Below, piece by piece: positions 1 through 7,977 of a stretch of 64,000 nucleotides of DNA (within the stretch, counting starts at the first letter, position 1; each line of letters begins with the position of its first letter). The position numbers were made by a program, and so were the translations under genes. Below the pieces are notes generated by a model. That model made no database searches and was not told the DNA's origin. It saw nothing but the letters and a program-made list of their open reading frames with translations. Origin of the DNA: Streptomyces sp. NBC_01707. GTDB taxonomy: Bacteria > Actinomycetota > Actinomycetes > Streptomycetales > Streptomycetaceae. The stretch lies in assembly GCF_041438805.1 (NCBI RefSeq), contig NZ_CP109190.1:4526001-4590000 (forward strand), in the 5' to 3' direction.

Positions 1-2
1 CG

Positions 3-149
3 TACCGCATCGGGCGGATGGTTGAGGAGGAGTGCGGCCTCGAAGGCTACGACTACGAAGTCGAGCAACCTGTCCGAACCGGCGATATCGACGTAGCGGC
101 AGCCAGGCTCGGTGGCATTGCCCGCTGGGCGCAGGAGACTCTCACCTGA
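3..149 (+). CDS. C-terminal end of an unidentified protein (cut by window edge)
   Basis: An open frame enters from the left edge and ends at TGA 147-149, giving the last 48 residues of a protein that finishes in RWAQETLT. The segment is acidic and I recognise no motif in it. Its start lies outside the window; an internal ATG at 18 is possible but has no convincing ribosome binding site. It precedes the leucine-rich-repeat gene by about 70 bases on the same strand. Function unknown, and the coding status rests only on frame and codon bias. Confidence 0.4.
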   Translation, partial: YRIGRMVEEECGLEGYDYEVEQPVRTGDIDVAAARLGGIARWAQETLT

Positions 150-219
150 CCGGTGAGAGGCTGTGCTCTCGTTTGCACAATCACTGGGACAGCCCACGGC
201 ACATCCGTATCTTGGCGCC

Positions 220-1023
220 ATGACGGACGAGAAAGCGCTGAGGCTCTACGTGAACCGCTGGGGCGACACATCGGATCCGGCCCCAGGTCGGCCCGGGTCC
301 TACAGGGAAATCTGCTCGTGCTTCGACCAGTCCAAGCCGCATCCGCGCGCCCGAGTCGGATTCCACACCGAACGGCAGAACACCTCCGCCCCGGGCTGGC
401 AGCACCTACTGGAACTGGTCGACGAGGCCGCTACCGACGGACGCGAAGAGTTCCGCCCCCTGATCGAGCTCAGCCCGGAAGAGCGGAGGCAGGTCATCAC
501 CCTGCCGCCGAGCATCGCCAGGCTCACAGCGGTCAAGCACCTCGTGCTCTACGGCAGCAACCTGGTCCGAATCCCGCCCGAGGTCGGGGCCATGACCAGC
601 CTCGAGGAGTTCACCCCCTACACCTCCTACCGGCTGCACTGGTTCCCCTACGAGATCACCCGATGCCGGAAGCTGACCCGCAGCACGGTGAGCACGCGCG
701 CATTGTTCGGCAACTACAAGGTGCGACCGCCCTTCCCACGGCTTCAGCCTCCCCTGGGCTCCGTCGCGGACCTTGATATGGGAAACCTGGATCCCCGGCG
801 CTGGGGGGCCACCGCCATGCACAGTTGCAGCGTCTGCGACCGCCCGCTCGAACAGGGCGGACTCCAACAGGTGTGGATCTCACTACGCGTGGCCACCGAC
901 GTACTGCCCCTGCTGGTCAGCGCCTGCTCATCGGCGTGTGTGGCCGCGCTGCCCGGCGGCGCTCGTGACTACGTCCCTTCACCCCACAAAGGTGGCCGAG
1001 TCGACCAGCCGGCGACTGACTGA
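220..1023 (+). CDS. Leucine-rich-repeat protein with C-terminal cysteine pairs
   Basis: 267 residues from the ATG at 220; an in-frame ATG at 163 adds 19 residues that look non-coding. Residues about 94-150 have the leucine-rich-repeat pattern (LPPSIARLTAVKHLVLYGSN, then VRIPPEVGAMTSLEEF), which usually forms a protein-binding surface. Near the C-terminus are Cys203/Cys206 (CSVC) and Cys236/Cys240 (CSSAC), spaced like a degenerate zinc site. There is no signal peptide or membrane segment, so it is probably cytoplasmic. It lies on the side of the tRNA-Tyr integrase that would be inside the integrated element, so it may be cargo. The partner is unknown; family level is likely, specific role is not. 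Confidence 0.7.
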   Translation: MTDEKALRLYVNRWGDTSDPAPGRPGSYREICSCFDQSKPHPRARVGFHTERQNTSAPGWQHLLELVDEAATDGREEFRPLIELSPEERRQVITLPPSIARLTAVKHLVLYGSNLVRIPPEVGAMTSLEEFTPYTSYRLHWFPYEITRCRKLTRSTVSTRALFGNYKVRPPFPRLQPPLGSVADLDMGNLDPRRWGATAMHSCSVCDRPLEQGGLQQVWISLRVATDVLPLLVSACSSACVAALPGGARDYVPSPHKGGRVDQPATD

Positions 1024-1176
1024 GACTGACCAGCCGAACAGCCTCCCTCCCCGCACGCCGCTCCCCGGAGAAGCGAACACGGCCAAGTACCTGAGGCTCG
1101 AACGCCTGAGGCCTGTTTCACAATTGGTGAGCCGGGCGACAAAGGGAGCGAAGGGCGCGCCCCCTATCCTCATGCC

Positions 1177-1412
1177 ATGCAGCTGCCTCGGGATCCCAAC
1201 GTCACCCGTGTCCTGGTGGCAGCGTTTCCGACCCATCTTGCCGGTGACGTGCAGAGCGTCCTGGCGGTCATGCCGGACGCCAGGCTCATGCCACTGCTGC
1301 CCTTCGAGGTTGAGGTGCAGGGCGAGACCGTCGCCATCCCCTAGCGGATCTACAACGAGGAGCCAGAGGCCGCCTGGGAGCGGTCACTGACCAGAACCCA
1401 GCAGATGATCTT
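1177..1412 (+). pseudogene. Broken small gene: in-frame TAG, then truncated by the IS element
   Basis: Reading from ATG 1177 gives 55 residues (MQLPRDPNVTRVLVAAFPTH...) up to TAG at 1342-1344. The same frame continues without another stop as RIYNEEPEAAWERSLTRTQQ until the IS inverted repeat at 1413. The flow across the stop (VAIP-stop-RIYNEEP) suggests a tyrosine codon became TAG by one base change. I recall small Streptomyces hypothetical proteins with an IPYRIYN-type segment followed by a QQ-rich helix, but cannot verify this. The missing 3' part is not found on the other side of the IS, where integrase sequence begins. Confidence 0.6.
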
Positions 1413-1441
1413 GGGTCTGATGCAGTGTCGGGTGACAGGTG
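1413..1441. repeat. IS3-element terminal inverted repeat (left copy)
   Basis: Pairs with 2648-2676 read on the opposite strand, with about 22 matches in 29 positions. The shared blocks are the outer GGGTCTGA and the inner GGGTGACA. The CDS of orfB stops only a few bases inside it, at 1445. Confidence 0.75.
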
Positions 1442-1444
1442 TGG

Positions 1445-2320
1445 TCACGCGGCCTGGTAGGCAGGTGTGGTCATGACGGTCTCGAATTCGACGGGGGTCA
1501 GTCGGCCGAGCGAGGCTTGTCTGCGGCGTCGGTGGTAGGTCTTCTCGATCCAGGTCACGATCGCGATCCGCAGTTCCTGTCGGGTGGCCCACTGTCGGCG
1601 GTCGAGGACGTTTTTCTGCAGCAGGCTGAAGAACGACTCCATGGCCGCGTTGTCGCCCGCCGCCCCGACCCTCCCTATCGAGCCGGCCATCTGGTGGCCG
1701 GCGAGTGCTCGGACGAACTTCCTTGACCGGAATTGCGATCCGCGATCGCTGTGGAGAATGCACCCGGCGACGTTGTCACGGCGGGCCACGGCGTTGTCCA
1801 GGGCCGCGACGGCCAGGCGGGACTTCATCCGATGGTCGATGGAGTAACCCACGATCCTCTTGCTGAACACGTCCTTGATTGCACGGAGATACAACTTCCC
1901 TTCGCTGGTGCGATGTTCGGTGATGTCGGTGAGCCACAGCCGGTTCGGACCGTCGGTCGTGAAGTCCCGGCGGACAAGGTCGTCATGCACCGGCGGGCCG
2001 GCCTTCTTGGTCCGCCCGCGCTTCTTCCCGAAGACGCTCCACCAGCGGTTGTCCCGGCAGATCCGCCACGCGGTCCGGTCGGCCATGCCCGATCCCACGC
2101 TGCGGGCTTCGTCGGCCAGGAAGCGGTAGCCGAACTCGGGGTCCTCGCGGTGAGCGTCGAACAATGCGTTCGCGCGAGCAGCCTGCTCGAACTCAGCATC
2201 GGTCACCGGTCGGTCGAGCCAGCGGTAGTAGGGCTGTCTGGCGAGCTTGAGGACCCGGCACGTCACCGTGACGGGCACCCCGTCGCCGGCCAGCTCTTTC
2301 ACGAGCGGGTAGATCCTTTT
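1445..2320 (-). CDS. IS3 transposase OrfB (catalytic part, made by -1 frameshift from OrfA)
   Basis: This frame carries the rve-type DDE integrase core. The acidic triad is visible in WLTDITEH, LHSDRGSQF and MESFFSLLQ, so catalysis appears possible. An N-terminal HTH_21-like helper region (YYRWLDRP, FGYRFLADEA) precedes it. There is no clear separate start; the frame joins OrfA at GGAAAAGG (2315-2322), where slippage on the lysine AAA codon of OrfA gives ...LPGKRIYPLVKEL. The product would be a fused OrfAB transposase that cuts and joins the IS ends. No internal stop is seen, so the element may be active. Confidence 0.85.
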   Translation of the reverse strand, partial: KRIYPLVKELAGDGVPVTVTCRVLKLARQPYYRWLDRPVTDAEFEQAARANALFDAHREDPEFGYRFLADEARSVGSGMADRTAWRICRDNRWWSVFGKKRGRTKKAGPPVHDDLVRRDFTTDGPNRLWLTDITEHRTSEGKLYLRAIKDVFSKRIVGYSIDHRMKSRLAVAALDNAVARRDNVAGCILHSDRGSQFRSRKFVRALAGHQMAGSIGRVGAAGDNAAMESFFSLLQKNVLDRRQWATRQELRIAIVTWIEKTYHRRRRQASLGRLTPVEFETVMTTPAYQAA

Positions 2321-2607
2321 CCCGGAAGATTCGCCTGGGACAGGTAGGCCGCGGCCCGGCGCAGGACCTCGTTCTCCTGCTCCAGCAGCTTGATCCGCCG
2401 ACGTGCTTCGCGGAGTTCCGCGCTTTCCTGGCTGGACGTTCCGGGCTTTGCCCCGTCGTCGATGCCGGCGCGGCGCATCCACTTCCATAGCGTCATCGAG
2501 TGGACTCCGAAGTCGGCAGCCACCTGCTCGACCGTGACGCCCGGGCCGCGGTTCCTCGCGACCCGCACGACATCCTGGCGGAACTCTTCCGGGTATGGCT
2601 TGGGCAC
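2299..2607 (-). CDS. IS3 transposase OrfA (DNA-binding part)
   Basis: 102 residues from the GTG at 2605-2607 (VPKPYPEEFRQDVV). The helix-turn-helix of HTH_Tnp_1 type lies around VTVEQVAADFGVHSMTLWKW, followed by a leucine-zipper-like coiled coil, REARRRIKLLEQENEVLRR, that mediates multimerisation. The gene ends at TGA 2299-2301, overlapping orfB, with the slippery A-AAA-G site about 6 codons before the stop. An upstream in-frame ATG at 2640 would add 11 residues that are poor in family character, so the GTG is preferred. Confidence 0.85.
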   Translation of the reverse strand: MPKPYPEEFRQDVVRVARNRGPGVTVEQVAADFGVHSMTLWKWMRRAGIDDGAKPGTSSQESAELREARRRIKLLEQENEVLRRAAAYLSQANLPGKGSTRS

Positions 2608-2676
2608 AGCGACATCCTTCCCACCTGCCCTACAGGACAAGCCAGTTCAGATGTCACCCAATCGTGCGTCAGACCC

Positions 2677-3312
2677 CTCGCTCTCCTCGACGCCGTGCAG
2701 GCACAGAGCGCCAGAGGCTGCCATTTGGTGGCGTTCTTCGGGTGCATGTACTACGCGGCTGCGCGGCCGGCCGAAGTGATCGGGCTCTCTACTGGGGACT
2801 GCGACCTCCCCCGGCACGGCTGGGGCGTGCTGCGGCTGCATGAGACCCGCCCCCGATCGGGTGCCGCTTGGACCGACAGCGGCACTGCCCACGACCGACG
2901 CGGGCTCAAGCATCGCCCCCGGAAAGCGGTGCGCTCCGTACCAATCCCGCCTGACTTGGTCGCCCTGCTGCGCTGGCACATCACCGCCTATGGAGTGGCC
3001 CCCGACGGACGGCTCTTCCGTACGCAGCGCGGTGGGCTGATCCAGGACACCGGGTACGGGGAGGTCTGGGCCGAGGCCCGTTCGCGAGTCCTGACGCCTG
3101 CCCAACGGAGTACTCCGCTGGCCAAGCGCCCGTATGACCTACGTCATGCAGCAGTCTCGACCTGGCTCAGTTCGGGTGTGGAGCCTCAGGTGGTGGCGCA
3201 ACGCGCCGGCCACAGCGTGGCCGTTCTCTTCCGCGTCTATGCCAAATGCCTGGAGGGTGCTGCAGCGACGGCGAATGCCCGGATCGAAGCGACGCTGCGG
3301 GGCGGAAGGTAG
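2677..3312 (+). pseudogene. Tyrosine recombinase (integrase), catalytic half only, 5' end lost at the IS
   Basis: The preserved part starts at LLDAVQAQSARGCHLVAFFG immediately after the IS end and runs to the stop at 3310-3312. Catalytic features are present: first Arg in YYAAARPAEVIGL, the box PYDLRHAAVSTWL (Arg with Tyr in place of the usual first His, common in actinobacterial integrases), AGHS, and the nucleophile Tyr in FRVYAK. The N-terminal core-binding and arm-binding domains are missing, and the upstream frame is IS sequence, so it should not recombine. It sits 160 bases from the 3' end of tRNA-Tyr, the usual place for the integrase of an integrative conjugative element. Confidence 0.85.
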
Positions 3313-3424
3313 CCCCTAAAGCTGCCCCACACCTGCCCCACACAGGCTGGTCACCACGCGGAATCCAGTGAGACAGAGTGGGATAAAGAACCCATAGAGA
3401 ACCACTGACGCCAGACAATGAAAA

Positions 3425-3462
3425 AGGGCCCGCGTGCAGCATTTCTGCTGCTCACGGGCCCT
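3425..3462 (-). terminator. Rho-independent terminator after tRNA-Tyr
   Basis: A 17-base stem with two mismatches (AGGGCCCG...GCAGCA pairing with TGCTGC...CGGGCCCT) and a four-base TTTC loop. On the minus strand the stem is followed by five T residues, so it is oriented to end the tRNA-Tyr transcript. It may also block transcription leaving the integrase remnant in the other direction. Confidence 0.8.
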
Positions 3463-3472
3463 CTCGTTCGTG

Positions 3473-3554
<82 letters not shown>

Positions 3555-3722
3555 TCGAACGACGCATTGGAACTCCGTTTGACTGGGGCTCCTTGGCGAC
3601 GACGTAAACGATACCTGATGACCGGGGGTGCTCCGCCACCTGATTGATCAGTGCTCGTGGCGGTCGGCGGTGGCTAGGCTTTGCCCTGTACCCACCGCAT
3701 ACGACGCAAGGAGCCACACGTC

Positions 3723-4211
3723 ATGGCCGACTCCAGTTTCGACATCGTCTCGAAGGTCGAGCGGCAGGAGGTCGACAACGCCCTCAACCAGGCCGCCAAG
3801 GAGATCTCGCAGCGCTACGACTTCAAGGGCACGGGTGCCTCGATCTCCTGGTCCGGCGAGAAGATCCTGATGGAGGCGAACGGCGAGGAGCGCGTGAAGG
3901 CGATCCTCGACATCTTCCAGTCCAAGTTGATCAAGCGGGGCATCTCGCTGAAGTCGCTGGACGCGGGCGAGCCGCAGCTGTCCGGCAAGGAGTACAAGAT
4001 CTTCGCCACGATCGAGGAAGGCATCTCCCAGGAGAACGCCAAGAAGGTGGCGAAGATCATTCGCGATGAGGGCCCGAAGGGTGTCAAGGCGCAGGTCCAG
4101 GGCGATGAGCTGCGGGTCAGCTCGAAGAGCCGGGACGACCTGCAGGCCGTGCAGGCGCTGCTGAAGGGGCAGGACTTCGACTTCGCCGTGCAGTTCGTGA
4201 ACTACCGGTAG
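3723..4211 (+). CDS. yajQ: YajQ-family nucleotide-binding protein
   Basis: 162 residues, the usual YajQ length, starting [19 protein letters not shown] with AAGGAG at 3708-3713 placed nine bases before ATG 3723. Family signatures include the YDFKGT motif and the C-terminal [20 protein letters not shown] segment. YajQ proteins have two ferredoxin-like folds and bind nucleotides; some proteobacterial members bind cyclic-di-GMP, but the role in actinobacteria is unsettled. A TAGGCT hexamer at 3674-3679 could be a -10 element. It is the first chromosomal gene beyond the tRNA-Tyr attachment site. Confidence 0.95.
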   Translation: MADSSFDIVSKVERQEVDNALNQAAKEISQRYDFKGTGASISWSGEKILMEANGEERVKAILDIFQSKLIKRGISLKSLDAGEPQLSGKEYKIFATIEEGISQENAKKVAKIIRDEGPKGVKAQVQGDELRVSSKSRDDLQAVQALLKGQDFDFAVQFVNYR

Positions 4212-4387
4212 GTCTTTCGGCCGCCCGGCCGGGCGCGGGGGCGGGGCGGGGTGGCATGTGCCGGCCGGCCTCGCACCTCCGGGTGCGACGTCCGAATACC
4301 GCCGGTCGTAGGGGGCGGACGGGCGCAGACTTGTCCGTACGGAACGACGAATCGGGCGATTCGGGTGGCTCGGCGATCCGCCGCCTT

Positions 4388-4424
4388 GTACGGAGTCACT
4401 CTGTACGGAGTCGCCCGGTACGGA
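4388..4424. repeat. Three phased GTACGGA repeats upstream of the MGMT gene
   Basis: GTACGGA starts at 4388, 4403 and 4418, exactly 15 bases apart; the first two copies are longer matches (TGTACGGAGTC). The array ends some 20 bases before the MGMT start codon and overlaps its probable ribosome-binding region (GAGGAGAGGGA). It could be an operator array or an mRNA element; nothing in the sequence decides which. Confidence 0.55.
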
Positions 4425-4442
4425 TGAGGAGAGGGACCGGCC

Positions 4443-4952
4443 ATGACCATGTACGCGACCGTCGACAGCCCGCTGGGCGAACTGCTGCTGGTCGGCGAGG
4501 AAGCAGCTGACGAGGCGGGTGGTGTGGCGCTCGCGTCGCTCTCCATGCCCGGTCAGAAGGGTGCCGCGGTCGTCCAGGACGGCTGGATCCACGCGCCGGA
4601 GGCTTTCGCCGGGATCGCCGCCCAGCTGCGGGCGTACTTCGAGGGCCGGCTGACTCACTTCGACATCGCGTACGTGGAGGGGCAGGGCACCGAGTTCCAG
4701 CGCCGGGTCTGGAGTGCGCTGGACGCCGTCCCGTACGGGGAGACGGTGTCCTACGGACAGATTGCCGAGCGGGTCGGCTCGCCCGGAGCGGGCGTGCGGG
4801 CCGTGGGGACGGCGATCGGGCGCAATCCTCTGCTGGTCGTGCGCCCGTGCCATCGGGTGATCGGCGCGGACGGGGCACTGCGGGGTTACGCGGGCGGTCT
4901 GGAGCGCAAGGAGCGGCTGCTGGGACTGGAAGGTGCCCTGGTGGTGCGCTGA
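4443..4952 (+). CDS. ogt: Methylated-DNA--[protein]-cysteine S-methyltransferase
   Basis: 169 residues. It removes the alkyl group from O6-alkylguanine in DNA by transferring it to its own cysteine. The active-site motif PCHRV is intact (near residue 137), preceded by the wing and helix VPYGETVSYGQIAERVGSP that binds DNA, and followed by the GYAGGLERKERLL segment typical of Ogt/MGMT. The N-terminal half is the shorter, variable methyltransferase domain. There is no Ada-type regulatory domain. The AlkB gene follows 60 bases downstream on the same strand, which makes a small alkylation-repair unit. Confidence 0.95.
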   Translation: MTMYATVDSPLGELLLVGEEAADEAGGVALASLSMPGQKGAAVVQDGWIHAPEAFAGIAAQLRAYFEGRLTHFDIAYVEGQGTEFQRRVWSALDAVPYGETVSYGQIAERVGSPGAGVRAVGTAIGRNPLLVVRPCHRVIGADGALRGYAGGLERKERLLGLEGALVVR

Positions 4953-5012
4953 GGGGCCGCGTGCTGCATGGGTGTGCGCTGGGCGGCTGAGTACCGAATG
5001 GCGGTGTGCTGA

Positions 5013-5693
5013 ATGGCGGGTCTCTTCCCCAGACCGCGGACCGTTGTGGCGCCGGGGGCGGTGCACGTGCCGGAGTGGCTGTCGGTGGAGCGGCAGCGGG
5101 AGCTGGTCGAGGCGTGCCGGGGGTGGGCGCGGGGGCCCGTACCGCTGCGGCACACGGTGTTGCCGGGTGGCGGGGTGATGTCCGTGCAGTCGGTCTGCGT
5201 GGGCTGGCACTGGCAGCCGTATCGCTATTCGCGTACCGCGGATGACGTGAACGGTGCCCGGGTGGCCGAATTCCCGGACTGGTTGACGGAGTTGGGGCGG
5301 GAGGCGTTGGTCGAGGCCTACGGGGACGAGTACTCGGCCGAGACGTATGCGCCGGATACCGCACTGATCAACTTCTATGACGGTGCGGCAAGGATGGGCA
5401 TGCACCAGGACAAGGAGGAGCGGTCGGGCGCTCCGGTCGTCTCGCTCAGCATCGGCGATACGTGCGTCTTCCGCTTCGGCAATACGGAGGACCGTGGACG
5501 GCCTTACACGGATGTGGAATTGGCTTCCGGTGACCTGTTCGTCTTCGGTGGACCGTCACGCTTCGCCTTTCACGGCGTACCGAAGGTCCGTCCCGGGACG
5601 GCTGATCCTGCGACGGGTATGAGCGGTGGCCGGCTCAATGTGACGCTGCGCGAGACCGGGTTGGGCGGACCGGGCGCGGGTGGGCGTCAGTGA
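5013..5693 (+). CDS. alkB: AlkB-type alpha-ketoglutarate-dependent DNA repair dioxygenase
   Basis: 226 residues. It oxidatively removes methyl groups from 1-methyladenine and 3-methylcytosine using Fe(II), oxygen and 2-oxoglutarate. The iron ligands are visible as MHQDKEE (HxD) and the later FHGV histidine, and the 2-oxoglutarate-binding arginines are in GGRLNVTLRETG. NFYDGAARMGMHQD matches the AlkB core. The start is ATG 5013, with no strong ribosome binding site in the preceding bases; it may be translated by coupling to the upstream MGMT message. Its 3' end overlaps the convergent small membrane gene by seven bases. Confidence 0.93.
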   Translation: MAGLFPRPRTVVAPGAVHVPEWLSVERQRELVEACRGWARGPVPLRHTVLPGGGVMSVQSVCVGWHWQPYRYSRTADDVNGARVAEFPDWLTELGREALVEAYGDEYSAETYAPDTALINFYDGAARMGMHQDKEERSGAPVVSLSIGDTCVFRFGNTEDRGRPYTDVELASGDLFVFGGPSRFAFHGVPKVRPGTADPATGMSGGRLNVTLRETGLGGPGAGGRQ

Positions 5694-5959
5694 CGTTCCC
5701 GTGAGTTCCCGAAGAGCAGCCGGTAGATGATGAGCAGCACCAGTGAGCCGCCGATGGCGGAGATCCACGTCGTGGTGTCGTAGAAGTCGTTGGATATCGG
5801 ACGGTCGAGGAAGTGCGACGATATCCAGCCGCCGATGAAGGCACCGATGATCCCGATGAGGGTGGTGCCGACCAGCCCGCCGGGGTCGCGACCCGGGAGC
5901 AGGACCTTGGCAATGGCTCCGGCCAGCAGTCCGAGAATGATCCAACCGATGATGCTCAT
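5687..5959 (-). CDS. GlsB/YeaQ/YmgE-family small membrane protein
   Basis: 90 residues from ATG 5957-5959 (MSIIGWIILGLLAGAIAKVL). Three hydrophobic helices with glycine-rich packing and the PGRDPGGLVGTTLIGIIGA signature place it in the transglycosylase-associated (GlsB/YeaQ/YmgE) family. These are stress-associated inner membrane proteins of unproved biochemical role. An ATG 16 codons upstream (6007) gives a charged extension not seen in the family, so it is rejected. The gene is convergent with alkB and overlaps its last codons. Confidence 0.88.
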   Translation of the reverse strand: MSIIGWIILGLLAGAIAKVLLPGRDPGGLVGTTLIGIIGAFIGGWISSHFLDRPISNDFYDTTTWISAIGGSLVLLIIYRLLFGNSRERH

Positions 5960-6058
5960 GTTGCCGAACCTACCCTTCGCCTGGTTGTGAAACCCAAGAC
6001 GTCTCACAGGCCTGCGTGGTTGCCGGTCGAGCAGAAAGAGCGGCAGGTCACAGCGGGC

Positions 6059-6403
6059 TCAGATGCGGGCGTTGTAGTCCGGCCAGGGTTGCAGTTCGGG
6101 TGCGTCGTCGTCGGGGTCCTCCCCGTACCAGCCGGTTCGGTCCAGCAGGGCGACGAGGGACTGCTGTCCGGAGAGGGTGGGTCCGCCGGTGAGCGGCCGC
6201 GGCCCGTGTCCCGGGCCGAGGCCGCCGTCGGTGATGCGGCTACGGAGGACGGTGGGCAGTGGCGGCGGGGAGTAACCGGGGACCGCTGTCGCACGGGTGA
6301 CGTCTTCGGTGGTGGGGACTGCGGGGAGCGGGCGCTTCTCCCCTCGCGGGGCGGTGTGCGCTGTCTTCTCGGCCGCTGTCGACAACTGCTCGGTGTCGTT
6401 CAT
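6059..6403 (-). CDS. Hypothetical proline-rich protein
   Basis: 114 residues, starting MNDTEQLSTAAEKTA. Composition is rich in Pro, Gly, Thr and Asp, with no predicted membrane span or known motif; the C-terminus has a small acidic patch, WYGEDPDDDAPELQPWPDYN. It is probably largely unstructured. It sits between the GlsB-like gene and yccF with no overlap, and its codon bias agrees with a real gene, but I do not recognise the family. Confidence 0.5.
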   Translation of the reverse strand: MNDTEQLSTAAEKTAHTAPRGEKRPLPAVPTTEDVTRATAVPGYSPPPLPTVLRSRITDGGLGPGHGPRPLTGGPTLSGQQSLVALLDRTGWYGEDPDDDAPELQPWPDYNARI

Positions 6404-6503
6404 GGGTTCATGGTGGACGACGGCACTGACAGTGGGCCGTTGACGGGCGACGAGGTGGTCCTCGGTGGCTGCGCCGCCTCGCTGTCCGGTCGTCCGACCC
6501 GCC

Positions 6504-6896
6504 TCAGCGTCCGGCGAACGGCTGGTCCGTACGGACGATTTCCTTGCCGAAGGGCATGAGGGAGACCGGGATCAGCTTGAAGTTGGCGATGCCGAGTGGG
6601 ATGCCGATGATCGTGAGGCAGAGGAGGATGCCGGTGGTGATGTGGCCGAGGGCGAGCCACCAGCCGGCGAGGATCAGCCAGAGGACGTTGCCCACGCAGG
6701 AGGGCGCACCGGCGTCGCGGCGGTCGACGACCGTGTAGCCGAAGGGCCAGAGGGCGTAGATGCCGATGCGGAAGGCGGCCAGGCCGAACGGGATTCCGAT
6801 GATGGTGATGCAGAGGAGGAGTCCGGCGGCTATGTAGGCGAGGAACATCCAGAAGCCGCACAGGACCAGCCATATGACGTTCAGGATTGTCTTCAC
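6504..6896 (-). CDS. YccF-domain membrane protein
   Basis: 130 residues, two copies of the YccF domain (residues about 1-55 and 65-125), each with a hydrophobic pair ending in [20 protein letters not shown] and a WPFGY/MPFGK-like segment. YccF proteins are small inner membrane proteins of unknown function. The GTG start (6894-6896) overlaps the stop of htpX as GTGA, so the two genes are translationally coupled and YccF may take part in membrane protein quality control; that link is inference from position only. Confidence 0.88.
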   Translation of the reverse strand: MKTILNVIWLVLCGFWMFLAYIAAGLLLCITIIGIPFGLAAFRIGIYALWPFGYTVVDRRDAGAPSCVGNVLWLILAGWWLALGHITTGILLCLTIIGIPLGIANFKLIPVSLMPFGKEIVRTDQPFAGR

Positions 6897-7756
6897 GGGC
6901 GATGACCTGCCATCTGCTCGAGTCGGGCGATGCGCTCTGCCATGGGCGGATGTGTCGAGAACATCTTGGACATCCCCTGGCCGGGGCGGAACGGGTTCGC
7001 GATCATCATGTGGCTCGCGGTCTCGATCTTCGGCTCGGGGGGCAGGGGGAGCTGTTTTGTACCTGCGTCCAGTTTGCGCAGGGCGCTGGCGAGGGCCAGG
7101 GGGTCACCGGTCAGCCGGGCGCCCGAGGCGTCTGCTTCGTACTCCCGTGAGCGGCTGACGGCGAGCTGGATGACGGAGGCGGCGAGCGGGCCCAGGATCA
7201 TGATCAGCAGCATGCCGAGGATGCCGGGGCCTTCGTCGTCGTTGGATCGGCCCACGGGGATCAGCCAGGCGAAGTTCACCAGGAACATGACGACCGAGGC
7301 AAGTGCTCCGGCGACGGATGAGATCAGGATGTCGCGGTTGTAGACATGGCTGAGCTCGTGTCCGAGGACGCCGCGCAGTTCGCGTTCGTCCAGGATCTGG
7401 AGGATGCCATCGGTGCAGCAGACTGCCGCGTTGCGCGGGTTGCGTCCGGTGGCGAATGCGTTGGGTGCCTGGGTCGGGGAGATGTAGAGCCGTGGCATGG
7501 GCTGCCGGGCTGCCGTGGAGAGTTCACGGACCATTCGGTACAGCTGTGGTGCTTCGAACTCGCTGACCGGGCGGGCCCGCATGGCCCTGAGCGCGAGCTT
7601 GTCGCTGTTCCAGTAGGCGTAGGCGTTGGTCCCTACTGCTACGACGAGCGCGACGACGAGGCCGGTACGTCCGAAGAAGCTGCCGATGACGATGATGAGT
7701 GCTGACAGACCCCCGAGGAGTACGGCGGTTCTCAGCCCGTTGTGCCGGCGGTGCAC
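6893..7756 (-). CDS. htpX: HtpX-family membrane zinc metalloprotease
   Basis: 287 residues from the GTG at 7754-7756, which has GGAGGG nine bases upstream; in-frame ATG 7837 would add an atypical 27-residue leader. The zinc motif HELSH (in [16 protein letters not shown]) and the downstream glutamate ligand in [16 protein letters not shown] are intact. Two N-terminal and two mid-protein transmembrane helices anchor it in the membrane with the catalytic domain inside. HtpX degrades misfolded membrane proteins. The C-terminal [14 protein letters not shown] stretch is typical. It leads the htpX-yccF pair. Confidence 0.93.
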   Translation of the reverse strand: MHRRHNGLRTAVLLGGLSALIIVIGSFFGRTGLVVALVVAVGTNAYAYWNSDKLALRAMRARPVSEFEAPQLYRMVRELSTAARQPMPRLYISPTQAPNAFATGRNPRNAAVCCTDGILQILDERELRGVLGHELSHVYNRDILISSVAGALASVVMFLVNFAWLIPVGRSNDDEGPGILGMLLIMILGPLAASVIQLAVSRSREYEADASGARLTGDPLALASALRKLDAGTKQLPLPPEPKIETASHMMIANPFRPGQGMSKMFSTHPPMAERIARLEQMAGHRP

Positions 7757-7977
7757 GGTACGCCCTCCAAGTGGTGCAGCAGGGGAACCCTTTGCTGTGG
7801 TGCTCCACTCCCCAGTGGAGCCTCCTGTACTGGTCAACGCCAGGCGAGGAGAGCTAGTTCCCTTGTGCGCGCGGCCGGAGGGCGGGCCGTGTCCGGCGGC
7901 TTGTCCGGCTGTCGGGGCCGGAGCAGGCGTTGGGCCGTACGGGTGTCGGGGGTCGCTGCGGGGCAGCGCCGGGTGGG

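Larger units (their letters stand above)
1413..2676 (-). mobile_element. IS3-family insertion sequence (about 1,264 bp)
   Basis: The element carries orfA and orfB on the minus strand and is bounded by imperfect 29-bp terminal inverted repeats (1413-1441 and 2648-2676, about 22 of 29 positions matching). Both ends begin GGGTCTGA and share an internal GGGTGACA block. Length and the two overlapping transposase frames fit the IS3 family. No short target duplication is visible: the flanks are ...GATCTT and CTCGCT..., and they belong to two unrelated broken genes, so the original junction has probably been lost by deletion. The exact outer bases are my estimate from the repeat alignment. Confidence 0.85.

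Noticed and set aside
1413..2676. Target-site duplication around the IS
   Set aside because: The flanking triplets and longer flanks do not match on the two sides.
1..3472. Second copy of the tRNA-Tyr 3' end as the other attachment site
   Set aside because: Not found in the sequence left of the integrase; if it exists, it lies outside the window.
4212..4275. Terminator after yajQ (GGCCGCCCGGCCGGGCG region)
   Set aside because: Only short, overlapping GC self-complementarity; too weak to call.
3648..5405. 585-codon open frame on the minus strand opposite yajQ and the repair genes
   Set aside because: Shadow frame of GC-rich coding DNA; its product has no motifs, and three recognisable genes occupy the other strand.
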